Shown: positions 28,358-37,418, counted from the stretch's first letter. The stretch is 64,000 nt of DNA from Nitrospinota bacterium (GCA_029881495.1 JAOUMJ010000002.1:128087-192086), one strand, 5' to 3'. The notes: generated by a model from the letters alone, not told the origin. Numbers and translations are program-made.

Positions 28358-31300
28358 TTGAAATTCATGACACGACGCTATATCCTCGCCCTGGGGATAA
28401 TTGCGCTCCTTGCCGTTTTGATGAGTTTCTTCCTTAACCGGGTAATAACATCCCAACAAACAACCGCCGCCGTAATAAATATCAGCGGCGGGCAGAGGAT
28501 GCTTTCCCAAAGGATAATCTACTACTCCGTGATGCTGGTCAATTCCAAGGCGGGAGCCGAGAGGGAAGAGTACCGCGTTGAGCTAAAGAGAATGATAAAC
28601 AAGATGAAGGCCGCCCACTATGGCCTGCTGAATGGAGACAAAGAACTCGGTCTGCCGGGAAATCCTTCGCAACGGGTAAGGGATATATATTTTGCTCCCC
28701 CTTTAATGCTTGACAGGCAGGTGATGGAATTTACCACACATGCCATGGACCTCGCGGAATCACCTGACGGAGAGATGGCGCCCGAAAATTTTCACTTCTA
28801 CCACGTCAACAAAGAGGCTCCAACAAGACTTTTGAAATCGCTTGATGAAGCTGTAAAGGCTTACCAGGAAGAGAGCGAATCCGAGATAGAGAAGTTGCAT
28901 ACCGCGGTTGACTCGATAGTCGGAATTATCATTTTTGCTCTGGTCCTAATAGGGCGATTCATGTTTCGCCCGATGGTAAAGAGCGTCGAAGAAGAGACCG
29001 AAAAGCTGATGCTGGCTGAGGAGAGAACAAGGTTAATAGTGAAATCCATCGGCGAAGGGATAGTTACCATAGATTCAAACAGGACGATCCTTTTTGTGAA
29101 CGAAGAGCTTTGCAGGAATTTCGGGTACGAAGAACATGAGCTTCTGGGAGAAGATATGGAAATTCTATTTTGCCAGGATCCCAAGCTGAATAATGACGAT
29201 GAGGAGCTGATAAAGTCGGTATTGAACATTTCCAGGGAGAATATGCACAAGTGGGTAGCTTTGACCGGGAGAAGAAAGAATGGGACCTGCTTCGATATAG
29301 AAATCCGTATTGAGGAAACGAAAATGCGTATGGGGGGGAGTACCTACTTTACAGCGGCGATAAGGGACATTACCGAGAGGGTTAAATCCGAAAGCACCCA
29401 GCGCAAGCTGAAGAACGCCATCGAAAAGATGGGTGAAATGGTTTTGATAACCGACTCGGAAGGGATTATCGAGTATGTAAATCCGGCATTCGAAAGGATC
29501 ACCGGGTATTCGCGCGACGAAGTGCTGGGAAAGAATCCGCGAATCTTGAAATCAGGCACACATCCGGCAACATTCTATAAGGATCTATGGGCTACCGTTA
29601 AATCGGGGAAAATCTGGAAAAACGAGCTCGTCAACAAGCGGAAATCCGGGGAACTTTACCATGAGGAGATGACGATATCTCCTATTATGGACAATAGGAA
29701 CAGGGTGATGAATTTTGTCGCCAACAAAAGGGATATAACCAATCGCAAAAAGGCGGAGAATGCGCTGAAGCAGACGGCAGAGTATGTAAAGCTGATGCAC
29801 GATATCACAATTACATGCAATGAATATTTCACCGTGAACGAAGCGATGAAGGTGTTTCTAGACAAGATATGCGAATATACCGGCTGGCCGGTGGGGCATG
29901 TGTTTTTCCCGAATGCCGAAGGGAAACTTGTTTCCTCCGGAGTGTGGCATATGAATAATCCGGCAGAGTTCGATTACCTGAGAAAGATATCGGAAGCATT
30001 GGTTTTCGAGCCGGGATTTGGGATACCGGGGAGGGTATTGGAAACACGTGAGCTTGAATGGGTTGAGGATTTGTCGGTAGCAGATGAAAAATATCCCAGG
30101 GGACATCAGGCGAATATTGAAAACATCAAACTTGGCGTCAAAGGGGCGTTTGCGTTTCCGGTTATTGAAGGGGACAGGGTAGTTGCCGTTCTCGAATTCT
30201 TCTCAAGGGAGACAAAAAAACCGGATCCCCTTCTCCTTGAGGTGATTGCCAACCTTGCCTATCAGCTTGGCAGGGTTACGGAGAGGAAACGGATTGAGGA
30301 AGAGCTGGGGAATTATACAAATAAGCTGGAAAAGGCGCTTTACCGGGCTGAAGATGTGCTGAACTCCCTTGCCAAAAGGCCAAGCCTGATGCCGTATTTC
30401 GAAGTCTCGCCGATGTACCTCTACAGGCGCACTATCGGCGGAGGAGACAACCTGAGGTGGGTGATGTTCCCTTCCAGGTATGCAGGTCTCTTCCTGCACG
30501 ATGTTTCCGGCCATGACATAGAAGAGACCCTTCTCAATATACTTACTACGGCGATAGTAGACGACCACAAGGTGAACAGGAAGAGGAATGCCGTGAGCGA
30601 ACCATCCATGCTTTTAAACAGTATGAATGAACACCTTCTTCGCTACTGCGAAGGGACCAGCCATTTTGTAACAGCGGTATATCTGTTGATGGATTACGAA
30701 AACCGCCAGGTGAAATTTTCCCTGGCTGGTCATCCGAAGCCGTGGCTGATAGATGCAGACGGTTCTTCCCGGCAAATCGGGGAAAACGCCTACTTTCTTG
30801 GACAGCTCAAGGTCAGTCAGAACGCTGACGGCAGATTCAAGGATGTTACCGTGAACTTGAAACCGGGGCAGACGATTCTGCTGTGCAGTGACGGTTTGAT
30901 GGAGCAGAAAAACGATGAAGGGATCATGTTCTCCGAAATATTTGTCTCTTCAATACTCAAAAACCTGTCCGGGAAATCTCCCACCGAGGCATGGAGATAC
31001 ATCAAGGATGAATTTCAAAGTCATGCTGGCGGAGTGTCTGTTGAGGATGATGTTTCCTTTATAGTAATAGGTGCGAGACCGGAAGAGAGTTACCGCAAGA
31101 GCAGCTTTATGCCGGGAAAGGTCTTGCTGGAGATCATCAGGAAAAGCGTTTTATCCCAAAAAATACTTGTACTGGATGATGCGGATAAACTTCATTTAAC
31201 GAAAAAGAAATTGCCGCATGGAAAAGCAAAAGTTATTAACGATATTTCAGAATCGTACAAGCATATTATTGAAGAACTTTTTGCCGAGGAATGGCCAAAG

Positions 31301-31645
31301 CAGAAAATAAATCATATTTCGATGGCGGTAAGCGAAATGGTAATGAACGCCATCCTGCATGGCAATCTGTGCCAGGAAAATTATGAGATAGACATTTCAT
31401 ACATACTTAACGGGGAATTGCTTGAAATATGCGTATCCGATGAGGGGCTGGGATTTGATGGGAACAAGGTAGCGCAAAGCATAAGAGAGGAAGACGTTTT
31501 ACAACCGCATGGCAGAGGACTTCACATGGTGGAGCTTTTCGCGGAAGAGATGTATTTCAGCCAGTCCGGCAATAAGTGCTGGGCGATTTTCAGAAAAGAG
31601 GGGAAATCTTTGGGCGCAGAGATCCAGGGGAATGTTATTTTTTAG
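28358..31645 (+). CDS. PilJ/NarX-type sensor with PAS-PAS-GAF, PP2C (SpoIIE) and HATPase domains
   Basis: A 1095-residue regulator starting at TTG 28358 (GGGGAG upstream). Order: membrane helix (8-28); a PilJ/NarX-type periplasmic sensor with INISGGQRMLSQRIIYYS (about 35-185); second helix (about 188-205); PAS (about 225-345) and PAS (about 350-470); GAF (about 490-650); SpoIIE-type phosphatase with LHDVSGHDIEET, LCSDGLMEQKND and EDDVSFIVIG (about 700-910); and an RsbW-like HATPase with SEMVMNAILHGN, SDEGLGFDGN and GRGLHMVELF (about 960-1090). Having both phosphatase and kinase outputs implies control of an anti-sigma-antagonist (STAS) switch. No STAS gene is adjacent. Confidence 0.87.
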   Translation: MKFMTRRYILALGIIALLAVLMSFFLNRVITSQQTTAAVINISGGQRMLSQRIIYYSVMLVNSKAGAEREEYRVELKRMINKMKAAHYGLLNGDKELGLPGNPSQRVRDIYFAPPLMLDRQVMEFTTHAMDLAESPDGEMAPENFHFYHVNKEAPTRLLKSLDEAVKAYQEESESEIEKLHTAVDSIVGIIIFALVLIGRFMFRPMVKSVEEETEKLMLAEERTRLIVKSIGEGIVTIDSNRTILFVNEELCRNFGYEEHELLGEDMEILFCQDPKLNNDDEELIKSVLNISRENMHKWVALTGRRKNGTCFDIEIRIEETKMRMGGSTYFTAAIRDITERVKSESTQRKLKNAIEKMGEMVLITDSEGIIEYVNPAFERITGYSRDEVLGKNPRILKSGTHPATFYKDLWATVKSGKIWKNELVNKRKSGELYHEEMTISPIMDNRNRVMNFVANKRDITNRKKAENALKQTAEYVKLMHDITITCNEYFTVNEAMKVFLDKICEYTGWPVGHVFFPNAEGKLVSSGVWHMNNPAEFDYLRKISEALVFEPGFGIPGRVLETRELEWVEDLSVADEKYPRGHQANIENIKLGVKGAFAFPVIEGDRVVAVLEFFSRETKKPDPLLLEVIANLAYQLGRVTERKRIEEELGNYTNKLEKALYRAEDVLNSLAKRPSLMPYFEVSPMYLYRRTIGGGDNLRWVMFPSRYAGLFLHDVSGHDIEETLLNILTTAIVDDHKVNRKRNAVSEPSMLLNSMNEHLLRYCEGTSHFVTAVYLLMDYENRQVKFSLAGHPKPWLIDADGSSRQIGENAYFLGQLKVSQNADGRFKDVTVNLKPGQTILLCSDGLMEQKNDEGIMFSEIFVSSILKNLSGKSPTEAWRYIKDEFQSHAGGVSVEDDVSFIVIGARPEESYRKSSFMPGKVLLEIIRKSVLSQKILVLDDADKLHLTKKKLPHGKAKVINDISESYKHIIEELFAEEWPKQKINHISMAVSEMVMNAILHGNLCQENYEIDISYILNGELLEICVSDEGLGFDGNKVAQSIREEDVLQPHGRGLHMVELFAEEMYFSQSGNKCWAIFRKEGKSLGAEIQGNVIF

Positions 31646-31932
31646 CTGATGCTGGCCTGTTGAGAGTCTTTATAAACCCGGAAGAGAGGCTGAAGGTGCT
31701 AGGCGCACAAATCATGAGGAATAAGATGTTATTAGTCCATAAATAAAACAGCTCTTCTGCTGTAACCAAATGTTTATGAACAGGTTACAATTATTCCCCG
31801 CTTACGGTATGAACATTTGAAAATATATCAGGGTGTTCTGGTTAAAACGAATAAGAATTTATTGAACGACATGTTTAAATATTTCGTTTGTTTTTTGTAA
31901 TTGCCCGGTACAGGGTGTTTACTTTCGTCATT

Positions 31933-31965
31933 AGGCAAATTTTAAAATATTTCTCGAATTTGCCT
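31933..31965. promoter_or_regulatory. Inverted repeat, candidate operator of the oxidase cluster
   Basis: Perfect 9-base arms AGGCAAATT and AATTTGCCT flank a 15-base AT-rich loop. A third direct copy of AGGCAAA follows about 18 bases later. The dyad lies about 65 bases upstream of the predicted -35, a position suited to an activator. The regulator is unknown. Confidence 0.45.
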
Positions 31966-32028
31966 TGTTTTACCGTTAAATCAGGCAAAGTTTTCGTTAT
32001 CGGATGCAAAAAAAATTGTTCAAAATGA

Positions 32029-32058
32029 TTTACGGTATGGAATGTGTAGTGGTATACT
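32029..32058 (+). promoter_or_regulatory. Promoter of the CydA-like oxidase/cytochrome operon
   Basis: TTTACG at 32029-32034, an 18-base spacer and TATACT at 32053-32058, with an upstream TGG giving an extended -10. Transcription would start near 32065, about 110 bases before the first small gene. Confidence 0.45.
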
Positions 32059-32173
32059 CCTTCAAACGTGCGGATAGTGGGGAGTACAGTTTTTTCTCTT
32101 CCGCAAGAATTTGAAAAGGACTTTATTTAACATTAACCTTTTAAGGGGGTAGCTTAGCATATGGGGGTAGCAA

Positions 32174-32296
32174 TTGGATAAAATCAAGACAATAGTCATT
32201 TCAGTCGTGGCATTTGCCGTGATATTTTTCATCCTGGATTACGCCTTACAGGCTTATCAGGGATTGGAACTTTTTCCTTCGCAGGAAGGGCACTAG
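32174..32296 (+). CDS. 40-residue single-TM peptide, possible CydX-like oxidase subunit
   Basis: TTG 32174 to TAG 32296 encodes MDKIKTIVISVVAFAVIFFI followed by LDYALQAYQGLELFPSQEGH. It is one membrane helix with a short Lys-rich N-terminus and a polar C-terminus. GGGGG at 32163-32167 serves as ribosome site. Length and topology match CydX-type subunits (about 37 residues) of cytochrome bd, although sequence identity to CydX is not evident. It is the first gene of the cluster, 39 bases before the CydA-like gene. It was found by reading the leader and is too short for most gene finders. Confidence 0.6.
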   Translation: MDKIKTIVISVVAFAVIFFILDYALQAYQGLELFPSQEGH

Positions 32297-32335
32297 GATG
32301 AAATCAGCTTCTATTGTATATAAGGGGAATTCATA

Positions 32336-34222
32336 GTGGGGAAGAGCAAAATATTTCACAAGTTTTTTTATCGGGTTCGTCTGGAAACCCTTGCCGTCCT
32401 TTTCGTGCTGTCCATAGCCGGATTGGCCGTATCGGGTCCATTTAGCGATAACTTGGCAACACCGGTTTACGCCAGCGAAGAGGCTGACGCGGGAGCCGGA
32501 GCGGATGCCGCAACAGCTGAGGGCGAGGCCGAAGCAGAGGATGACACAGTCTGGAAGCCGATGGCTGCTCCAATACTTGAAGCGAAGGATTATCCGGTAG
32601 TCAAGGGATGGAACAACCGCATTAGCGTCTGGATAGTCGCGCAACTTCATCTCTTTTTTGCCGCCTTTGTTCTTGGCGTTCCGATTTTCGTGTGGGTTAT
32701 CGAATTTATCGGAGTTACCACCAAGGATAAGCGGTACGACAACATGGCTCACGAGTTCATGAAGGTCGCAATGACGGGGTTCTCCCTGACGGCGAGCTTC
32801 GGCGGTGTTCTCGCGCTGATGCTTTTCAGCTTCTACCCTGATTTCATGGAATACATGACAAGCATATTCGGCAAGGTAATGATCTGGTACGGCCTTATGT
32901 TCTTTGCCGAGAGCTTCTTCGTTTATACCTACTATTACGGCTGGGATTCGATGCAGGACGAGAAGGGGAAAAAGATCCACCTCGTGCTTGGCCTTTTCCT
33001 TAATCTCTCAGGTATGACCCTTATGGTTATGTCCAATTCATGGGCTTCCTTCATGATGGCTCCGTCCGGAATTGAAGCCGACGGCACCTTCCAGGGGGAT
33101 GTGTGGGCAGTAATAACAGGACATCTCTGGAATCCGCTCAACCTTCACCGCTTCATCGCGAATATCGCTTACGGCGGTTCGCTTACGGCGGCGTACGCGG
33201 CATACAAGTATATTGCTACCAACAACCAGGAAGAGCGGGCGCATTATGACTGGATGGGCTACACCTCCTTCATTATCGCCATCATCGGGCTGCTTCCGCT
33301 CCCTTTCGCAGGCTACTGGCTTACGAAAGAGGTTTACGATTACTCTCAGCAGATGGGTATCACCCTGATGGGGGGCGTGTTCGCATGGCTCTTCATTATC
33401 CAGGCGGTTCTTATCGGCGCCATATTCCTGTCGGCAAACTACTACCTCTGGTGTAGCCTTTGCAGATCAAGCGGCTCACACAGGTATACAAAGCTTATAC
33501 AGCCGCTTGGTTTAATAATCGTATTCTCATTCCTGATCTGGTTTACGCCGCATACACTGGTTATGACCTCTACAGAACTGAGCCAGATAGGCGGTGCGCA
33601 TCACCCGGTACTTGGACCTCTTGGAGTTATGGCCGCGAAGAACGGAGCGGTTAACCTCCTTATTCTGGCGACTTTCGTAAGTTTCCAGATATTCAGAAGG
33701 AGTAACATCAAGGTAGTCGGGGACGACTACTGGGCGAAGAACGGAACCGCGATTCAGATAGGGCTTTACATCGCCGGCGCCGGAAATGTTCTCATACTGA
33801 GTGTTTACAGCTACTTTATTCCAGCCGCTACCCGTATCGGTCTTTCGATACCGCAGGTAGTTACAACTCTTATAGTCGTCATTGTGGCGATGATAATTGA
33901 CGGCAAGATGTTCAAAAAGACTGAAGATGTAGGAGAGGTTAGATGGGGCACAATGCCAATCCGCTCCCAATATGCGCTCTTCATGCTGGCGGCATCCTTC
34001 ACATGGCTGATGGGCCTGATGGGATATTGCCGGTCGGCTATTCGCCAACACTGGCACGTGTACACGATATTCAGGGATAACTCCCCGGATGCGTTTACCC
34101 CTACTCTGCCTTACGCGGCAGGTATGGTTACCGTAATATGCTGCATATTTATAGCATTGGTACTCTTTATGTTCTGGATGCCTATCCTTGCTTCGAAGAA
34201 AGGAGGGGCAAAACATGGTTAA
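32336..34222 (+). CDS. CydA-like membrane oxidase subunit ('bd-like oxidase')
   Basis: A 628-residue protein starting at GTG 32336, with an N-terminal helix, an acidic low-complexity loop (EEADAGAGADAATAEGEAEA, about 50-70) and about 12-14 membrane helices. CydA-like landmarks: QLHLFFAAFVLGVPIF near the first core helix, SNSWASFMMAPSG (the W..xPxG segment) and NLHRFIANIAYGGSL (heme His helix). CydB is absent. A later PHTLVMT and GGAHHPVLG (His422-His423) are unusual for CydA. This matches the bd-like oxidase described in Nitrospira, proposed to combine bd and heme-copper features. Five c-type cytochromes follow directly, so it may accept electrons from cytochrome c rather than quinol. Confidence 0.78.
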   Translation: MGKSKIFHKFFYRVRLETLAVLFVLSIAGLAVSGPFSDNLATPVYASEEADAGAGADAATAEGEAEAEDDTVWKPMAAPILEAKDYPVVKGWNNRISVWIVAQLHLFFAAFVLGVPIFVWVIEFIGVTTKDKRYDNMAHEFMKVAMTGFSLTASFGGVLALMLFSFYPDFMEYMTSIFGKVMIWYGLMFFAESFFVYTYYYGWDSMQDEKGKKIHLVLGLFLNLSGMTLMVMSNSWASFMMAPSGIEADGTFQGDVWAVITGHLWNPLNLHRFIANIAYGGSLTAAYAAYKYIATNNQEERAHYDWMGYTSFIIAIIGLLPLPFAGYWLTKEVYDYSQQMGITLMGGVFAWLFIIQAVLIGAIFLSANYYLWCSLCRSSGSHRYTKLIQPLGLIIVFSFLIWFTPHTLVMTSTELSQIGGAHHPVLGPLGVMAAKNGAVNLLILATFVSFQIFRRSNIKVVGDDYWAKNGTAIQIGLYIAGAGNVLILSVYSYFIPAATRIGLSIPQVVTTLIVVIVAMIIDGKMFKKTEDVGEVRWGTMPIRSQYALFMLAASFTWLMGLMGYCRSAIRQHWHVYTIFRDNSPDAFTPTLPYAAGMVTVICCIFIALVLFMFWMPILASKKGGAKHG

Positions 34223-35060
34223 TATACTTAAGATCGTAGCGTTCATGGTAGCGGTAATGGTCGCTTTCTCCGGGTACACAACCTATGGAATACCATTGAT
34301 CATTCCCGCTCCACCTCCAGTAGAGGAGAAGATAAGCGGCGATATGACGATGGATCAGTTCATAGCTCTTGGCGAAAAGATCTATAACGGAAAAGGCACA
34401 TGCACACTCTGCCACAACTCGCTCGGCAGGGCGCCGTTGCTCGAGCCGGTAGGAAGCGTTGCTACTGAGAGAATGGCGGATCCCAATTACAAGGGTAAGT
34501 CGAAGACCGTTGAGGAATATCTGCGTGAGTCGTTTGTTGATCCTTCCGCGTATGTCGTACCGGGATTTGGTAAAAAAGGGACGAACGATACGGTAAGCCC
34601 GATGCCGGACGTAAGCAAGGGCGCTATCAGTCTTTCCAATGTTGAAATGGACGCTGTCATCGGATACCTGCAGTCTATTGCCGGGGTTGAAGTAACCGTC
34701 AAGCTCCCGACAGGAGAAGACACAGCTGCAGCCGGTGGCGAGGATGAAGGTGGCGGTGAGATCAAACTCGCGGCCAATGCCAAGGAGGCATTCTCCAAGT
34801 TCGGTTGTGATGCCTGCCACATGGGGCCTGGAATAGCAGAAGGTGGCGACATGGGTCCTGACCTCTCAACGATGGGTAAGTCGGCAGGCACAAGGAAGAA
34901 GGGGATGTCAGCCGAGCAGTTCATCATCGAATCGATCATCGATCCCAATGCGGTTATTGCCGACGGGTTTGATGGAGAAATGATGCCCGACGATTTCGGG
35001 GACCAGATGACGGTCACGGAGCTTAACATGATGGTCAATGCCATACTGGGCAAGAAATAG
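34215..35060 (+). CDS. Membrane-anchored diheme cytochrome c
   Basis: A 281-residue protein. ATG 34215 has GGAGGGG 8 bases upstream and overlaps the oxidase stop by 8 bases. One N-terminal helix (about 5-30) anchors two cytochrome c domains: C63-TLCH67 with axial Met likely in VSPMPDVSKG, and C198-DACH202 with DGEMMPDDFG. A linker rich in Gly/Glu (ATAAGGEDEGGGE type) separates them. It likely passes electrons to or from the CydA-like subunit with which it is translationally coupled. Confidence 0.85.
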   Translation: MVNILKIVAFMVAVMVAFSGYTTYGIPLIIPAPPPVEEKISGDMTMDQFIALGEKIYNGKGTCTLCHNSLGRAPLLEPVGSVATERMADPNYKGKSKTVEEYLRESFVDPSAYVVPGFGKKGTNDTVSPMPDVSKGAISLSNVEMDAVIGYLQSIAGVEVTVKLPTGEDTAAAGGEDEGGGEIKLAANAKEAFSKFGCDACHMGPGIAEGGDMGPDLSTMGKSAGTRKKGMSAEQFIIESIIDPNAVIADGFDGEMMPDDFGDQMTVTELNMMVNAILGKK

Positions 35061-35077
35061 CGGGGGAGTAGACGAAA

Positions 35078-35857
35078 ATGAAATTTGTTAAGCCTTTGAT
35101 TGTAATTGTTGTCTGTTACTTGTTACTGAAAATAGGAATCCCGTTTATAGGTTCAATCCTTCATCCGGGAACATGGCCTGTGGTGCCGACCAGTGTCATG
35201 AAGATGTTCATGTTCTTCGTGGTTACCGGTACCCTCCTGATGTACAGTTTTGATGAGGAGGGTTACGCGGCCTTTGCAGATCCGATCCAGGATCTCTACT
35301 CGAATCCTGAAAAAACGAACGCAAAGTATGCCGTTATAGCAATAATCGGCATATTCGGCGCATACATCACTTACCAGTATGTAAAGCCGACGTTCGATGC
35401 TCCAGTTGAGCTTCGCTCCGTTCACCCCGCGCCTCCAGCTAACGCTAAGGCCTGGGGCAAGAGCTATGCTCTCCAGACTCTCAAAAATCCGTTAAGAGGG
35501 GATAAGGAGAATTTTGCCAAGAATATTGAAGCTGGCGGAGTAGTTTACTACCAGAACTGCTACTATTGCCACGGTGACAGGATGCTTGGGAAAGGGCCCT
35601 TTTTCTCAGGGTTCAATCCACTGCCGGCAAATTTTGTCGACATTGGTACGATCGCTCAGCTCACGGAATCTTTCGTGTTCTGGCGAATTGCCACGGGTGG
35701 ACCTGGCCTCCCTTCCGAGGGTGCGCCTTGGATATCGGCTATGCCGATATGGCATGATCTCCTGAGCGAAGAGGAAGTTTGGCAGGTTATTATGTTCATT
35801 TACGATTATACTGGTCACAATCCGCGCGTTACCACAGCAGTTGCGGAACATAAATGA
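35078..35857 (+). CDS. Membrane-anchored monoheme cytochrome c
   Basis: A 259-residue protein with two or three hydrophobic segments in residues 1-110 (VKPLIVIVVCYLLLKIGIPF; MKMFMFFVVTGTLLMYS; KYAVIAIIGIFGAYITY) and one heme c site C161-YYCH165 in a periplasmic C-terminal domain with ISAMPIWHDLLSEEEVWQVI, which supplies the axial Met. The topology resembles subunit FixO/CcoP-like or Nitrospira bd-like partner cytochromes. A GGGGGAG ribosome site precedes ATG 35078. Confidence 0.83.
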   Translation: MKFVKPLIVIVVCYLLLKIGIPFIGSILHPGTWPVVPTSVMKMFMFFVVTGTLLMYSFDEEGYAAFADPIQDLYSNPEKTNAKYAVIAIIGIFGAYITYQYVKPTFDAPVELRSVHPAPPANAKAWGKSYALQTLKNPLRGDKENFAKNIEAGGVVYYQNCYYCHGDRMLGKGPFFSGFNPLPANFVDIGTIAQLTESFVFWRIATGGPGLPSEGAPWISAMPIWHDLLSEEEVWQVIMFIYDYTGHNPRVTTAVAEHK

Positions 35858-35870
35858 TGGGTGAGGGAAG

Positions 35871-37418
35871 ATGATGTTGAATAGGATTAAAAAGATGAGA
35901 TTAAAGGAAGTCGTTTTATTTCTTGCGGCATTCATGTATTTTGCCGCGTCTTCCGCCTCTGCCGCTCCGGGTAACGCAGAAAACGGCAAGACGATATACA
36001 TGAAGAAATGCTGGTGGTGCCATGGAAAAGAGGGCGAGGCCGACGGTCCAGGCGCGGAATTCATGATTCCGCCACCGCGTGATTTCAGCCTTGGAATGTA
36101 CAAGTACAAGACAAGCACCGTAGACAGGGTAGTGGTCAGGGACGAAGATATCTTCGATATGATCACATACGGTATGCCTGGCACATCGATGCCGTCATGG
36201 AAAGAAGTTCTGAACGATCAGGAGAGGTGGGACCTCGTTGCGTTCGTCAAGTCGCTTACCGACATGTTCGAAGGCGCGGATAATCCCCCAGCACTCGACC
36301 TGAGCAAGAAAGTATCAAGCTCGGCAGACAGCATCGAAAAAGGGAAGAAGGCCTACGATGATGCGAAATGCTGGGAGTGTCACGGTAAAGAGGGAAAAGG
36401 CGACCTCATGAAAAAGCTGAAAGAGGATTCCGGTTCGCGCGTATGGCCTAGGAACTTAGCAAAACCTTGGACATTCCGCGTTAGCAACAATCCCGAGGAT
36501 ATATACGCCAGAGTGACGAACGGTATTCCGGGTACGCCGATGACATCCTTTGCCGCAGAGACAACCGGAAACGGAAAGCTCTCGGAAGAGGACAGGTGGC
36601 ACGTCTCCAACTACGTCGCTTCGCTTGCGGACCCGAACAGGGCTACAAAGCAGGGGCAGATAGTTGTAAAGGCTATCCAGACAGAAGCTCTCCCTGCGGA
36701 TGAGAATGATCCGGCATGGGAAGGCTTTGAAGGGACCGCTTATTTCCTCGTTCCGCAGATAATCGCTGCAGAGAGGTTCTTCATTCCTTCGAACGACCTC
36801 GTGATCGTAAAAGCCGCGTTTACCGAAAACGAGATAGCTTTCCTTCTTGAGATCGACGACAGGACAAAGAGCGTTCCCGGCAATTCGGACGCCGCTGCGA
36901 TAGCTTGGGGCAACCTGACGCCGGACGCGCTTGCGATACAGACTCCGGTCGTAATTCCGGATTCGGCTGAAAAACCGTATTTCGGACATGGCGATGCTTC
37001 GCACCCGGTTTCGATGCTCTACTGGAACAGCGGTTCCACTGAAAGCGGACAGATAGCAAAGATGATGACCACTACAGGCCTTGGCAAAATGGAAGCGAGC
37101 GATGTAGCCGCCGCAGGATTCACCGCCACCTCCACATATAATGCTGGAACCTGGAAGGTCATGATGAAGAGGAGCCTCGCTACGAATAATCCTGAAAAGG
37201 ATACTCAGTTCGTCGCCGGCAAGTACATCCCGATAGCGTTTGCGAACTGGGACGGCTCGAACGGCGAAGCAGGCTCGAAGCACACCATGACCACATGGTA
37301 CTGGCTGTTGCTCAAGCCCCAGACCGGAAGCTCGGTAGTCCTTCTTCCACTTGCAGTACTCTTGGTGCTGGTTGGCGGACAGGTCTGGATTTCCGGGCGT
37401 ATGAAGAATAAGGCGTAA
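35871..37418 (+). CDS. Diheme cytochrome c fused to an ethylbenzene-dehydrogenase-type heme b domain (NxrC-like)
   Basis: A 515-residue protein with signal peptide (to about residue 33). Two c-type domains carry C47-WWCH51 and C167-WECH171 with Met-bearing YGMPGTSMPSW and GIPGTPMTSF. Residues about 265-480 form an EB_dh domain like the gamma subunit of DMSO-reductase family type II enzymes (NxrC, EbdC, ClrC), which binds one heme b. AERFFIPSNDLVIVKAAFTENEIAFLLEI and YWLLLKPQTGSS lie in this part. A C-terminal helix (VVLLPLAVLLVLVGGQVWIS) anchors it. No alpha or beta molybdo-subunit is nearby, so it works here as an electron carrier with the oxidase cluster. Confidence 0.8.
   Translation: MMLNRIKKMRLKEVVLFLAAFMYFAASSASAAPGNAENGKTIYMKKCWWCHGKEGEADGPGAEFMIPPPRDFSLGMYKYKTSTVDRVVVRDEDIFDMITYGMPGTSMPSWKEVLNDQERWDLVAFVKSLTDMFEGADNPPALDLSKKVSSSADSIEKGKKAYDDAKCWECHGKEGKGDLMKKLKEDSGSRVWPRNLAKPWTFRVSNNPEDIYARVTNGIPGTPMTSFAAETTGNGKLSEEDRWHVSNYVASLADPNRATKQGQIVVKAIQTEALPADENDPAWEGFEGTAYFLVPQIIAAERFFIPSNDLVIVKAAFTENEIAFLLEIDDRTKSVPGNSDAAAIAWGNLTPDALAIQTPVVIPDSAEKPYFGHGDASHPVSMLYWNSGSTESGQIAKMMTTTGLGKMEASDVAAAGFTATSTYNAGTWKVMMKRSLATNNPEKDTQFVAGKYIPIAFANWDGSNGEAGSKHTMTTWYWLLLKPQTGSSVVLLPLAVLLVLVGGQVWISGRMKNKA

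Larger units (their letters stand above)
31646..32173. other. Gene-free 528-base regulatory region before the oxidase cluster
   Basis: No gene was found. The region holds TGTAACC-N15-GGTTACA (31761-31789), AGGCAAATT-N15-AATTTGCCT (31933-31965), a further AGGCAAA at about 31983-31989 and a promoter (32029-32058). A leader of about 110 bases with an AGGGGG ribosome-site-like run ends at the small-peptide gene. AT content is visibly higher than in the flanking genes. Confidence 0.5.

Noticed and set aside
28358-31645. Methyl-accepting chemotaxis protein
   Set aside because: Although the N-terminal sensor is PilJ-like, there is no MCP signalling coiled coil; the outputs are PP2C and HATPase.
32246-32980. 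244-codon reverse-strand open frame over the start of the CydA-like gene
   Set aside because: It would cover the small-peptide gene and the oxidase start; no signal, no domain, no ribosome site.
36456-37283. 275-codon reverse-strand open frame across the cytochrome/EB_dh fusion gene
   Set aside because: The plus-strand product has two heme motifs and a signal peptide; the reverse frame has Cys/Arg-rich shadow sequence only.
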